NCBI GenBank assembly: GCA_024760905.1
Contig: CM045750.1
Span: 17,290,419 to 17,354,418 of the forward strand
Source: Plotosus lineatus
Lineage: Eukaryota > Chordata > Actinopteri > Siluriformes > Plotosidae
Direction of reading: 5' to 3'
Length of the DNA stretch: 64,000 bases
Both the position numbers and the translations under genes were made by a program. Below, one piece after another: positions 54,901 to 62,949 of the stretch. The stretch's first letter is position 1; each line of letters opens with the position of its first letter. Below the pieces are notes generated by a model that was given only the letters and a program-made list of their open reading frames with translations, was not told where the DNA came from and did not search any database.

Positions 54901-55432
54901 ATACATACACATCCACACCAATGGGTCTTCAATGTGAAAAAAGTAAAAAATTAGGAATCTCCACATAAGCACAAGGAGAACACACAAACTTCCCACAGAA
55001 ACACCCGAGCCTGGGACTGGAACCCAGGACCTTCTTGCTGTGAGGCGAACAAGCTAATCATTACGCCACCATGCCACCCGTCAACATCAACATAAAACTA
55101 TTTTTACAGTATTTATTCTGACAAACACATTTTTAAAAAGGGTATTAAAATTAATAAAAATATTCTCTTTTTCTATTTCAGGTCCAAACAGAGCTCAGGT
55201 GGTGGACCAGGCAGTTGGAAGCCTCAATAATTTAGAGACCATCGACATCCAGGCAGCTTGTCATCAGGCTTTGACGCGATCAGACGGCTCCGTGAGTCCT
55301 GAAATGCTCTCCACATCTCCACCTGAGTCCTATCTAGCTGTGGTTCAACAGGAGTGGCTGGACCTGCGCATCCACACTAGCGCCCGCTGGAGGATCCCTG
55401 GCCTGCATTGTTTCTCTAAATCTGAACCATGA
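39909..55432 (+). CDS. ccdc142: CCDC142, coiled-coil domain protein 142 (13 exons, 1049 aa model)
   Basis: Exons: 39909-39993, 42515-42579, 42778-42841, 43423-43480, 44778-46366, 46483-46569, 49471-49632, 49765-49928, 50022-50141, 51791-51905, 53030-53207, 53297-53508 and 55182-55432 (TGA). The total of 3150 nt is in frame. Family membership comes from the C-terminal part: HGALQLKQDFDVVRELI, FHQVDSAIVCLLQQP and SYLAVVQQEWLDLRIH match the CCDC142 family as I know it. The family has no established function, and no membrane segment or signal peptide is obvious. Exons from 44778 on are secure. The first four are small; the donor at 42580 and the acceptor at 44777 are weak and chosen because they hold the frame, so the N-terminus may be wrong. 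The model is longer than the human protein (about 750 aa). Introns carry RTE, LINE and SINE insertions. Confidence 0.8.
40275..40545 (+). repeat. tRNA-headed SINE, sense (ccdc142 intron 1)
   Basis: Head GGTGGCCTAGTGGTAAAGGG, B box GGTTCGAGTCC, the middle module, then the start of tail A ('gcgtgctgtccagggtgtaatctgc'), cut where the RTE fragment begins. Confidence 0.8.
40548..40980 (-). mobile_element. RTE-like LINE fragment, minus orientation
   Basis: The complement of the reverse transcriptase C-terminal region of the copy at 47437-48995: TTCATCTCGGCTACCTCCAG, ACACGCTTCTTCACCTCTTT, 'ctccacctgtctagattttcctgcac'. It abuts the SINE directly. Confidence 0.75.
41010..41300. other. GC-rich unassigned segment in ccdc142 intron 1
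   Basis: Rich in CCCGCCCCGC and CCGCAGCCCGC words and ending 'cccacccagtgcagggctct'. It may be a transposon end. No partner end or coding content was identified. Confidence 0.3.
41395..41695 (+). mobile_element. MITE family Q, copy 2
   Basis: TTGCATAATTGGCCTTGTTTTTG, CATTTTCCTTAACTTTCCCC, ACGCGATGCACTCAAGCCGC and the end AAGTATCGAGGAATCCTTGT. Confidence 0.6.
42075..42380 (+). repeat. SINE family D, sense (ccdc142 intron 1)
   Basis: Contains a degraded B box (GGTTCAATTCTC), GGCTGAAGTGCCCTTGAGCA, 'gcacctaattccccaattgctctctgggc' and the tail TTTCCCTGATGGGTAATACA. Confidence 0.65.
43040..43420. other. ccdc142 intron 3, no recognisable feature
   Basis: AT-rich; a T-run lies at 43070-43083. Nothing else is identifiable. 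Confidence 0.35.
43685..43950 (+). repeat. HE1-like SINE, sense (ccdc142 intron 4)
   Basis: GCAATGTGACGCAGTGGTTA, CACCTCACAGCAAGAATGTC, 'gggggtttcagtgtggattttgcatgttctccctgtgg', AACAATCCCAAGACATGCAC and GTGAATGGTTGTGTGCATGT give a nearly full-length body. Confidence 0.7.
44030..44770. other. ccdc142 intron 4, 3' part
   Basis: No repeat boundary or RNA gene recognised. A TTTTTTTTTCGAAACCAGTG segment near 44218 may belong to a decayed DNA transposon, but no partner end was found. Confidence 0.3.
44778..46366 (+). CDS. ccdc142: Large central exon of ccdc142
   Basis: A 1589-nt exon coding about 530 residues, mostly helical, with Leu/Gln-rich coiled-coil-prone stretches (YAQLQHLLEQRAQLLLLHEY, MLESMQQRLLMLGQQALLQM). 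The donor AAGAAG|GTACGA at 46367 is clear. The acceptor is uncertain: TTTAG at 44773-44777 keeps phase with the upstream exon, while CCCAG ending at 44815 looks stronger but does not keep that phase. Confidence 0.8.
46820..47060 (-). repeat. Antisense HE1-like SINE (ccdc142 intron 6)
   Basis: GATCTCAGCCAACATTGGAT, 'cctgaccattgcagggcaacacgc' and GCATGTCTATGGAGAGTAGG, then 'gagaacatgtaaactccacacagaacca'. Confidence 0.65.
47285..47430 (-). repeat. Fragment of the repeat family seen at 11965-12375
   Basis: Shares 'cttttctcctaattatattcgtattcaattctcactcatca' and TATCACAGGAACATGTGATG with that family. Confidence 0.4.
47437..48995 (+). mobile_element. RTE-like LINE, 5'-truncated, reverse transcriptase region with frame breaks
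   Basis: In three frames, in order: 47443-47754 (KRMKSGKAVGLDDIPVEVWK, RRSVLMPIFKNKG), 47758-48266 (QQFGFMPRKSTTDSVFALRM, CAFVDLEKAYDRVPREELWY, LHQGSALSPFLF, the catalytic FADD of MMMFADDIVI) and 48299-48934 ([38 protein letters not shown]). These are the reverse transcriptase blocks of a fish RTE-clade LINE. The endonuclease is missing and there are frame changes near 47750 and 48264, so it is inactive. The 3' end is GCTGTGGTGACCCCTGAAGG, 'gaaaagccgaaagaaaa' and an AAGAAG tail. It lies in ccdc142 intron 6; the long minus-strand frame over it is a shadow. Confidence 0.9.
48996..49295 (+). mobile_element. MITE family Q, copy 3, just after the RTE tail
   Basis: ACATAAAAACGTAAGTAGTT, CAGTAATTGGGCTTGTTCTG, TTAATTTCCTTATTTTTTAT, CCCGCGATGCACTGAAGTCG and the end AGTAGCGAGGGATCGACTT. 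Confidence 0.65.
50160..51140 (-). mobile_element. ATC microsatellite and antisense LINE fragments (ccdc142 intron 9)
   Basis: A (CAT)n of about nine units lies at 50164-50192. 50205-50560 is the complement of the LINE C-terminal block (GGGACAGCAGCCTAAGCAGT, GGAAGCCTTCAGGAGGCATT, GAGCTTCTCACCCTATCTCG). 50560-51135 is further complement sequence of a fish LINE (ACATAATGCCCCCGACAACA, ATGATAAGGTGGCAATTCC). Confidence 0.6.
51235..51770 (-). repeat. Two consecutive antisense HE1-like SINEs (ccdc142 intron 9)
   Basis: 51235-51500: GGGTACACCCTGATCAGCTT, GCATGTCTTTGAATTGTGGG, 'cggggagaacatgaaaacg'. 51545-51770: GATTGAGTCTATCTCAGCCA, 'atatctttggattgtgggaggaa', 'caggaagagcatgaaaactt'. Confidence 0.65.
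51940..52645. mobile_element. Possible DNA transposon starting TTTAAAGGGTATCTGTGGTG
   Basis: The start (51939-51958) resembles TTAAAGGGTACCTGTAGTGG at 25058, upstream of the ballast-like ORF, so both may be ends of one family with a TTAA target. No matching right end and no coding content were found here. Confidence 0.3.
52660..52990 (-). repeat. Antisense HE1-like SINE with ATTC repeat (ccdc142 intron 10)
   Basis: (ATTC)n at 52666-52682, AACAGGGTCGCGAGGAAACT, 'tctgggcgagggtgggatacaccctggacagctcac', TGGTGGACGTGCTAACCACT and the head complement 'acgtcaccgtgcc'. Confidence 0.75.
53775..53990 (+). mobile_element. Tc1-related fragment, nearly identical to 57076-57166
   Basis: About 90 bp from 53897 to 53987 (ATTTCTGGTCATTAAAATTA ... 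AAGCTCCTCTTCCATGTTAA) recurs at 57076-57166 with one visible base change. The second copy lies in a Tc1-like element, so this is probably a fragment of the same family in ccdc142 intron 12. Confidence 0.6.
54640..55080 (-). mobile_element. MITE family Q, copy 4 (antisense), followed by an antisense SINE head
   Basis: 54640-54910: AGTGATCCCTGGCTACTTTT, CTTCAGTGCATCTCGTTTTT, 'aatagggggaaagttaaggg'. 54940-55080: 'gaacacacaaacttcccacagaaacacccgagc', GGAACCCAGGACCTTCTTGC and CATTACGCCACCATGCCACC. Confidence 0.65.
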
Positions 55433-55646
55433 AAAACTGAAAGTAGTGTGTTTACAATACTATTATCATTTTACAGCAATATACAGAAATCCTGTAGGAT
55501 TATGGTACGTACTTTCTTTTATCACGGTGATGAAACATTACTGTGGAGAAACAACGGTTTAATCATCAGACTGAACTATATGAGACTTTTGGAGCAGTTC
55601 ACTTATTTTTGAAACTTAAAAAACCCAACATGTGCAGGCTGTCACA

Positions 55647-55652
55647 AATAAA
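55647..55652 (+). terminator. ccdc142: ccdc142 polyadenylation signal
   Basis: AATAAA 215 nt after the stop codon, at the end of an AT-rich 3'UTR. Confidence 0.75.
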
Positions 55653-55819
55653 CCACTGTTATATTTATCATTCAGGTTAGAGAGTGTTTACTCCTAATAA
55701 TAATAATAATTAAGTGTATATAGATAATGACCATCCATCATGTAATATGGAGAATATTGAATATTAGTTTATTTTAAAAGTCTTCGTGCATATTTTTAAA
55801 AATTTCTTACTCAAACATT

Positions 55820-56115
55820 AATCCCATTATTAGGGTCACAAGGAGGTTGGGGTATATATCTGACACTTGGTGAAGATGGGTTACACCCTGAACAGCTCAC
55901 CAGACCAGCACAGGACACCTCACACCTAGCGTGTGATTTAGAACAGCCAATCCACCTAAAGTGCTTATCTTTGGACTGTTGGAGGAAATCAGAGTACCCG
56001 GATCAAACCCAGGAAAACCTTCACACTACAAACAGAGACACCTGAGCCCGGGAATCGAACCCAGGAGCTTATTTCTGCAAGGTGAATATGATAACCGCTA
56101 CGCTGCCATGCCACT
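55820..56115 (-). repeat. Antisense HE1-like SINE downstream of ccdc142
   Basis: ATTAGGGTCACAAGGAGGTT, 'gatgggttacaccctgaacagctcacc', 'cgggaatcgaacccaggag' (B-box complement) and CGCTACGCTGCCATGCCACT. Confidence 0.75.
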
Positions 56116-56429
56116 CTTCTTATTTTTTTCAGCTTTATGATAATAGTATGGTGTAGAACATGAATGTTATTGTACAGGTTTTAACAACACTGTTTTTACA
56201 TCACAGTTTTGTTGATGGCTCCATTGTATAGTTGAAACCAAAGCAGGTCACATGGTTTGCATATTTTAAATGTATTCTTTGGTTTTTTATATGCATATGC
56301 ACACACAGTTATGTTCAATTTAATAGGAGTCAGACATCCAAACAATTTACTATCAGGTGTAGTAGAGTAATAGAATCCAACAGACCCGATATTCATGCCC
56401 TGCATGCTGCTGATTGTGTAATTGAATCA

Positions 56430-57170
56430 CTAATTGAAAGGGACGTGTTCAAAATAATAGCAGTGTGGAGTTCAGTTAGTGATGTCATTCGTTAATTTTT
56501 TGAAAAACAGGTGCCAATTTTTGTCCTTATTTAAGGAAGCAAGGCAGTAAATGTACATGCAGGTTATAGAACAGAGATTTCCTTTCGTCTTTTTCCCTTT
56601 TTCAGCGGTCGCCACAGCAAATGATTTGCACGTTTGATTTTGGCGTAGGTTTTTACGTCGGATGGCCTTCCTGAAACAACCCTTTAGCAAGGGACAGAAA
56701 CATGCTGACGGCTTTGCAGCTACTCTTGTCGAAAGTCAGCAATGGTTCTTTTACATGAACCTCTCAAAATCGACAGTGAGAGACATGGCCCGCCTTTGAT
56801 AACCCAGTTAACTGCACTCCAACCCTGTGGAGAGTGGGACTCAAACCGCCAACCTTAGGATCAGCAATCCAGCAGCCTATACCACTAGACCACCACTACC
56901 CCAGGTTATAGAACATTTCTATGAAATTCTGAGGAAAATGGGTCGTTCCAGACATTGTTCAGAAGTACAGTACAGCGTACCGTGAATAAATAGTTGATTG
57001 GCAAGAGGAAAAAATCTAACGAGGTGCAGAAAATGACAGGCTGCTCATCTAAAACAATCATAAATGGTTTATTATTTCTGGTCATTAAAATTATGCACAG
57101 TCATACAGGATATTTAGAAACTGCAAGAACAAGCTCCTCTTCCATGTTTATGTGGGAAGATCAGTAGATA
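56430..57170 (+). mobile_element. Tc1-like transposon fragment, sense, interrupted by a SINE
   Basis: Begins with the inverted-end sequence GTGTTCAAAATAATAGCAGT (56448-56467). It resumes after the SINE with GAAGTACAGTACAGCGTACC, GAAAATGACAGGCTGCTCAT and the segment shared with 53897-53987. A further piece (57925-58020: ACAAGAAGAACAACTGGTTG, GTCATTCAAGGTCTGAAGAA) may be its continuation beyond another insertion. Confidence 0.65.
56574..56901 (-). repeat. SINE with tail B inserted in the Tc1 copy, 14-bp target duplication
   Basis: CAGGTTATAGAACA occurs at 56560-56573 and 56902-56915, flanking an antisense full SINE. On the minus strand this has the tRNA head with B box (GGTTTGAGTCC), the middle module, GTTGTTTCAGGAAGGCCATC and the tail GTGGCGACCGCTG...GACGAAAGGAAAT. 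Confidence 0.9.
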
Positions 57171-57424
57171 AGAGCAAAACTCAAGGCTTGTGTCCCAAAT
57201 CTGGCCCAACTCATGTTCTGTGGCCTGTAAGAGCTTTCAAAGAATATGATTGTCAAATATTTCTTGAATCAATTATCCCCATGAAACATACTGTAATTCC
57301 TCATCCTTCCACTAGGTGGCAGCAGCCTATTTCAAATAACACAAAAATGAACAGCAACTTATTAATGACTCAAGAAAGATTGTGGTATTTTTTAATATAT
57401 TGTACTGTGTGAATCACGGAACAG

Positions 57425-57459
57425 AAATGATTTCCTCTGCATTTAACACATCCAAAGTG

Positions 57460-57497
<38 letters not shown>

Positions 57498-57650
57498 AGT
57501 GGGCTTGCTGCATACATTGGGGTGCCTGGAGAATAGTTGGGGGTTAGGTGCGTTGCTCAAGGGCACTTCAGCCACTAATGTGGAGAAGGGAAGGTGCAAC
57601 TGACTGCCCTACCACCACTCATTTTTCCTGCGACCTTTCAATTTTCTGAC
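57425..57650 (-). repeat. Antisense SINE family D with CA microsatellite
   Basis: The 'cctctgcatttaacacatccaaagtgaacacac' start is the complement of the family D tail. (CA)n at 57464-57497 grew in its TG-rich part. AGTTGGGGGTTAGGTGCGTT and CAAGGGCACTTCAGCCACTA follow. Confidence 0.7.
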
Positions 57651-58029
57651 AGGTCAGGTTTTACCCTGCTACTGGTAACATATAAGCCAGTACCGGTACA
57701 ACCTGTTGCATGGCCCAGTGGTCGGCAACTAAACCGGCTCCCCCACCAGGTTCCAAATTTGGTGAGTAGGGTGGCTAGCAACTCTGTAGGAATAAAAACA
57801 AGACCTATCAAAATACTCTTTAGAGTCAATGGCCAGCTAGCTGGAGATGGTGTCTCAATAAAAACACCCTGCAGAAAGAACTTTGGGCCTCTAACTGTGG
57901 ATTTTTTGCCCTTCGTATACAGCCATGACAAGAAGAACAACTGGTTGGAGACCCATTGTGGTCATTCAAGGTCTGAAGAACCGCAAAGAGAAGGCTGTTA
58001 TGGCTGACGCCTACGCCAGAATTCTGGCA

Positions 58030-58370
58030 CGGCACCCAGATTGATTGATTGATTTTGGTCCAAAAGCTGTTTCTCTAACCTTTAGGCTATGGCTTCCCCC
58101 AATGTGTTGTCAGAAAAGAAAAGCGAAAAAAAGGAAATGAGAACAAATACCTAAAGTAATCATTTTGCAATACAGGTTTCATTTCTCGCCATTTTTAAAA
58201 CGGATGTTTAGTAATTATTCAGCTCTTGGTGACCTGAAAATTTTGTGCTGTGGTCTTCAGTGAAAATGAGTCTGATACCTCTTACTGGGGCCGCTCCACG
58301 TTTTTCACGTCATTATGAAACTTTTTATTAAAATTGTATGATGCTGGATAGAGAAACACTTATTGCAAGT
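58030..58370. other. Intergenic, nothing recognised
   Basis: AT-rich with no coding, RNA or repeat signal that I can name. Confidence 0.35.
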
Positions 58371-58374
58371 AAAT

Positions 58375-58640
58375 TTTTATTCACTCACTCTTCTGCCAAA
58401 CTGCTTAGGGTTGCAGGGAGGCTGGAGCAGAGCCTATCTCAGCCATTACATGATGAAGGCGAGGTACATCCTTAAGTAATCACAGGACAACACACACACA
58501 CCCAGTCACACTCAACACCCAGTCACACTCAACACCCATTCACAGCCAATTAATCTAATATGTCTGTGTTTGGACTAAACCGGACTACGTGGAGGAAACC
58601 CGCACAAGTAAGGGGGGAGCATGCGAACTCCATACTATAA
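58375..58640 (-). repeat. Antisense HE1-like SINE
   Basis: GGGTTGCAGGGAGGCTGGAG, 'ctatctcagccattacatgatgaaggcgaggtacatcc', three tandem copies of an 'acccagtcacactcaac' unit at 58500-58540, then GTGGAGGAAACCCGCACAAG. Confidence 0.65.
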
Positions 58641-59039
58641 CACTTTACATAGAAAAGAAAACAAACTGCTGGTCTGAAAGGTTTTAATGGAGAATTTTTT
58701 CGAAGTTGTTTGAAGTGTCCTTTGGAGTGTAAATTACATGTGTAATGTCGCACACGAACACAAGATGGCGCCAAAACGCTAAGTTCTGATTCAACTCCAA
58801 TACAAATAATATCGAAGTATCTTCGAATCTTTTTCTGTTGAGTGTTTGGTAAGGTTCAGTAAACATTTTTACTTAGCATAAGCTCAGAAACTTAACCGTA
58901 AATAAATAAATAAATTCTTCATTTTAAAATGTAGTTTAATAATGTTATTATTTCCAGTGTAGCGAAATAATAAATGTACTAGTATAAACGTATTATGTAT
59001 TATAGACATGATTGTAAGTATGTTTGGCATGGGGTGTGT

Positions 59040-59185
59040 GGAAGGAATACTGGAGTGGCTGGGTGAGACTCTGGGTTATTGATGCCAAAGCAGGTTCAAG
59101 CCCCAGCAGCACCAAGTAACAGGGCACTGCTGTGCCCTTGAGCAAGGCCCTTAACCTTTAATTGCTATTATATAAATGTATCTAA
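59040..59185 (+). repeat. tRNA-headed SINE remnant, sense
   Basis: 'tggctgggtgagactctgggttattgatgcc', a B-box-like CAGGTTCAAGCCCC and GTGCCCTTGAGCAAGGCCCT. It resembles the SINE at 37545. Confidence 0.5.
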
Positions 59186-59562
59186 ATTTTATGAAAGTAC
59201 TAGTGCTTACTGTGCTGCTACTTTATTTAACAAAATTCTAGCTGTAGGCGAATAATTATCTGATTATATGAAAACACATACAGTTCGCTTATATTTCTAT
59301 TAGCTTTCGTGTGAGCTATGCGGAAAGTACTGTGACACACCGAATTTTATTCCGCAGGAAATTGTGTGTGTTTGTCTGTCTGCAGTCCACAAGTGCGTGA
59401 TTGGTTCTAGTAAGTTACTATTAGACATTTTAGAGATTACGGAAATTATATTAAAGTAAACTAAAATTATGATCGTCATTACACAGGAATTTTCCAATAG
59501 GTCTAACACCGGCATCCAATGAGATCGTGAGAAGTTCAACTTCATTTTCAAGTCAGGCAGAG

Positions 59563-59563
59563 A

Positions 59564-59608
<45 letters not shown>
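59563..59608. repeat. GT microsatellite
   Basis: About 22 GT units. Confidence 0.95.
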
Positions 59609-59609
<1 letters not shown>

Positions 59610-59619
59610 GAGTACTAAT

Positions 59620-60460
59620 AACATACAAAAGGTGAATGGACACGTGTGTCCGCACGCCCAGTCATTAAATATTTGTTAGAAGTTCTTTTTTGTAAACACT
59701 CAGGCTAATTAAAGCAAATAACTAATAACAAAAATTAAAAACCGTTAATTAGGTGATGAGCCTATAATTAAAGAATGTGATAGCACATTTTAAAAATTTT
59801 AAATGCAAGATATATTTTCTTCGAAGGTAAAATATATGTTTTTAAAATCGGTCATTTGATTAGCTGATATAAAATATGAATAAACGAATGGGAAAGTATG
59901 AATTCTCAGTCTGACATGCCTCTCACCTCTCACTCATAACCCCTACCAGTTCACCTCCTACATTTTAGCAATTAATTAATTTAAAATGACCATTAAGGCC
60001 GTATAGGGAACCTATGATTAATTTTTCCAATATCAGGCGCTCCACAGAAGGCCTGACGCACACCTGGGAAATGTATGATAATGTCTGATTGGATGGGAGG
60101 GGTTCGTCAGCTCTCCTCCCTGCATGCACTGCGCCTGAGTTATAGCCACGGAGGCCACCCCACTGTTTGGTGGTGTGTAATTTGAATACAGATTAGTTTG
60201 CCCCAGTGTTCCAGTGCTTTGGCATTACCATTACCGGGGACAGTAATTTGACTGATGAACACACAGGTTATCACAAGGTCATCACCTTCACCGGCGCGGG
60301 AGGGGAAAAGAGCGTGGGCCGAGCCTCTTTTGGAGCCACCCGCTAAGCTTTTCGATAGTGTAATTAGTACCTTTAATTAAAGGGTGAGCTCGCTGATTGA
60401 ATAAATCCGCTCTTAATGAAGCATCTGATTGCCCATGCTTATACCTGTGTAGTACTCGCT
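59620..60460. promoter_or_regulatory. Repeat-poor stretch, candidate conserved regulatory DNA
   Basis: The longest stretch of the downstream region without a recognisable repeat or open frame. It holds homeodomain-type cores (GTTAATTAGGTG near 59745, GTGTAATTAGTACC near 60360, TTTAATTAAAGG near 60373), paired GC-rich blocks (60040-60130, 60280-60350) and CAAGGTCA near 60275 (nuclear-receptor half-site). This composition is common in developmental enhancers. Conservation was not tested. Confidence 0.3.
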
Positions 60461-60684
60461 CCCCTTTCAGCTTTCCGATTCACTTCTCACTTTTCCCGAT
60501 GTATAATGCAGCAGAGGGATATGATCATATGTGGAATTCATTTGAACGGGTCAAATATAATAATAATATTCATTTTAAGGGCCAGAGTGAAATACGGAAG
60601 CTCCACACTGAAACACACTCACTCGTTTTCCGAACCGATTAATCCTATTAGGATCATCGGGAGGCTGGAGCTTATCACCAGTTT

Positions 60685-61325
60685 GATTCCCGAACCAGAA
60701 GGAAATATGTTTGGTGGTGGGTGAGTGAGCTGCACCTTCCCCTCCTCCACGGCTGAAGTGCCCTTGAGTAAGGCCCCTAACCCCCAACTGCTCTCTGGGT
60801 GTCCGAATATGTGTAGCAGCCCACTGCTCCAAGTGTGTGTATGCTGACTGTTTACGTGTGTGTGTGTGTGTGTGTGTGTTTCAGTTAATGCAGAGGCAAC
60901 AATTTCCCTTGTGGAATTAATACTTCTTCTTCTTCTCCTTTCGGCTGTTCCCTTTTTCTCAGGGGTCGACACAGTGAATCATCACATATCCGATTTGGCG
61001 TCGGTTTTTACGCCGGATGCCGTTCCTGACACAAACCTTTAGCGTGGGACAGAACCACGCTGACGACTTTTTGACGGCTATGAAGCTCCTCTTTACGAAA
61101 GTCAGCGATGGTTCTTTTACATGAACCTCTCACCAGAGACAGTGAGAGACATGGCCCGCCTTTGATAACCCAGTTAGCTGCACTGGGGAGGGACAGTGAC
61201 CACCTTGTGGAGAGTGGGACTCGAACCCCCAACCTTAGGATCAGCGATCCAGCACCTTTTACCACCAGGCCACCACTGCTCGCCCTGGTGGAATTAATAA
61301 AGTACTGCAAAATCAAATAAAAAAA
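60685..61325 (+). repeat. SINE family D, sense, split by a nested SINE
   Basis: 60685-60922 carries GGCTGAAGTGCCCTTGAGTA, 'ccctaacccccaactgctctctgggtgtcc' and (GT)n at 60857-60878. It resumes at 61288 with AATAAAGTACTGCAAAATC. GTGGAATTAATA is present on both sides of the insertion. Confidence 0.8.
60923..61287 (-). repeat. SINE with tail B nested in family D, 12-bp target duplication
   Basis: Flanked by GTGGAATTAATA (60911-60922 and 61288-61299). On the minus strand it reads head (GGTGGCCTGGTGGTAAAAGG, GGTTCGAGTCC), middle module, tail (TTTGTGTCAGGAACGGCATC, GTCGACCCCTGAG, GGAACAGCCGAAAGGAG) and an AAGAAGAAG end. Confidence 0.9.
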
Positions 61326-61565
61326 GTCTCAGTCGACACTGGGTGAAGGCGGGGTACACCCTAAACAGCTTGACCGACCACCACAGGGTAAAAAACACAC
61401 ACTGGTCACACTTACACCGTACAGTTAATTAGCTTTCTGTGCATGTCTTTGGATTTAAGAAGGAAACTGGAGTACCAGGTGTACCATGAGGCGAGCTCTG
61501 GGTGGACCCAGAACCTTATTGCTGCGAGATGGACGTGCTAATCAGTACGCCGCCATGCCAGCGTT
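61325..61565 (-). repeat. Antisense HE1-like SINE
   Basis: CACTGGGTGAAGGCGGGGTA, 'accctaaacagcttgaccg', GCATGTCTTTGGATTTAAGA, 'ggacccagaaccttattgctgcgag' and GTACGCCGCCATGCCAGC. Confidence 0.75.
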
Positions 61566-61569
61566 AAAT

Positions 61570-62330
61570 TTATACCCAACTTTTTTCGTTTATCGTTTAT
61601 TCTTTATTTTACAGCCAGATGTCATCCTGTTATGGCCCTAGAACATACTGCACTGGTTTAAGGGTGGGCGAAGGAAAATCTGTGCAAAAGAGACCCCTGC
61701 ACAGAACGAAACAAACAAATAAATAAACAAACATTGCACTGTACTGATCTTTGCCGTGCATTGTGTAGTCAGATGTCACAGTAAGCGTACGTACATCTCA
61801 ATTACTGGTCAAGTATGACACCGCGTCTATCGTCCCTAATCATTTCTTCATTTCATAGCATTTAACACACTTCATGACTCCGGTGATCTTTTAATCCCCC
61901 AGGGCCGTTCTGTGTGCTGTGGAGATTCACCCTCCCACCTTTTGATTATTTCATCAACCGCATTATCAGTTCCTCTCAGTATTCCTCATATCCGCCACAT
62001 ATTGTCTTCTCTCCTTCGTTTTGTTCTTTCATATTTGGGTCATTCTCTGAAACTGGTACCATAAAATGTGACATTCACAATCCCCATGTTTTAATGAAGT
62101 CCTGTTTATTTCCCTCTATAGTCACCGGACATTCATTAGCTATTGATACAAAGGTGGTGAGAGAACTACTTGATGCGCATAACTGCACTTTATTAATAAT
62201 CAACAGAAGTAAATCTGCTTTCAACACTTAATTCATATTCGACTTCGTTCATATATAGCCACAAATTTCATGCCATTTGTTTTTAGTGAATAAATTAATT
62301 AGCGCTTGACTGTGTACTGTATGAAATAAA
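61570..62330. other. Intergenic, no recognisable feature
   Basis: An open frame at 61914-62231 has no known motif, splice context or codon signature. I see nothing else here. Confidence 0.35.
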
Positions 62331-62333
62331 CGG

Positions 62334-62690
62334 GGCAGTGGTGGCCTGGTGGTAAAGGGCGCTGGATCACTGACCCAAAGGTTGGGGGTTCGAGTCCCAC
62401 TCTCCACAAGGTTGTCACCCCCCCACCCCCCACCCCCACCCCCAGTGCAGCTAACTGGGTTATCAAAGGCGGGCCATGTCTCTCACTGTCTATGGTGAGA
62501 GGTTCATGTAAAAGAACCATTTTCTGACTTTCGTAAAGAGGAGCCGCAAAGCCGTCAGCGTGGTTCTGTCCCTCGCTAAAGGGTTGTGTCAGGAAGAGCA
62601 TCGGACGTAAAAACCTACACCAAAGCAAACGTGCGAATCATTCGCTGTGGCGACTCCTGATAAAGGGAAAGAGACGAAAGGAAATCTCTA
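62334..62690 (+). repeat. Full-length tRNA-headed SINE with tail B, sense
   Basis: Head GGCAGTGGTGGCCTGGTGGT, B box GGTTCGAGTCCC, a C-rich spacer (62415-62445), the middle module (TCTCACTGTCTATGGTGAGA), AGGGTTGTGTCAGGAAGAGC and the tail CTGTGGCGACTCCTGATAAA...GACGAAAGGAAAT. Confidence 0.85.
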
Positions 62691-62949
62691 TATCTGAAAT
62701 AAATACACCTCAGGAGGAACTGATCTGTACAGGGTATGTTGTAACATAGAAAAATGGGTCGGCTTCCACGTGTAACTGGTATGGACGCCACCGGTGATGC
62801 GTGCCACTGCAAACTGACGTGCAATTCTCATTGCACAAAGTATGAAAAACAGGAATTTCTACTTTGAATATAAATTTTAAAGCAAGATCTTTATTGCAAG
62901 TCGGACTCTTTGCACTTTCAGTTGATACTTCGGCGATAGTATATAAGTA

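Noticed and set aside
61914..62231. 105-codon open frame in intergenic DNA
   Set aside because: Low-complexity hydrophobic composition, no motif and no neighbouring exon.
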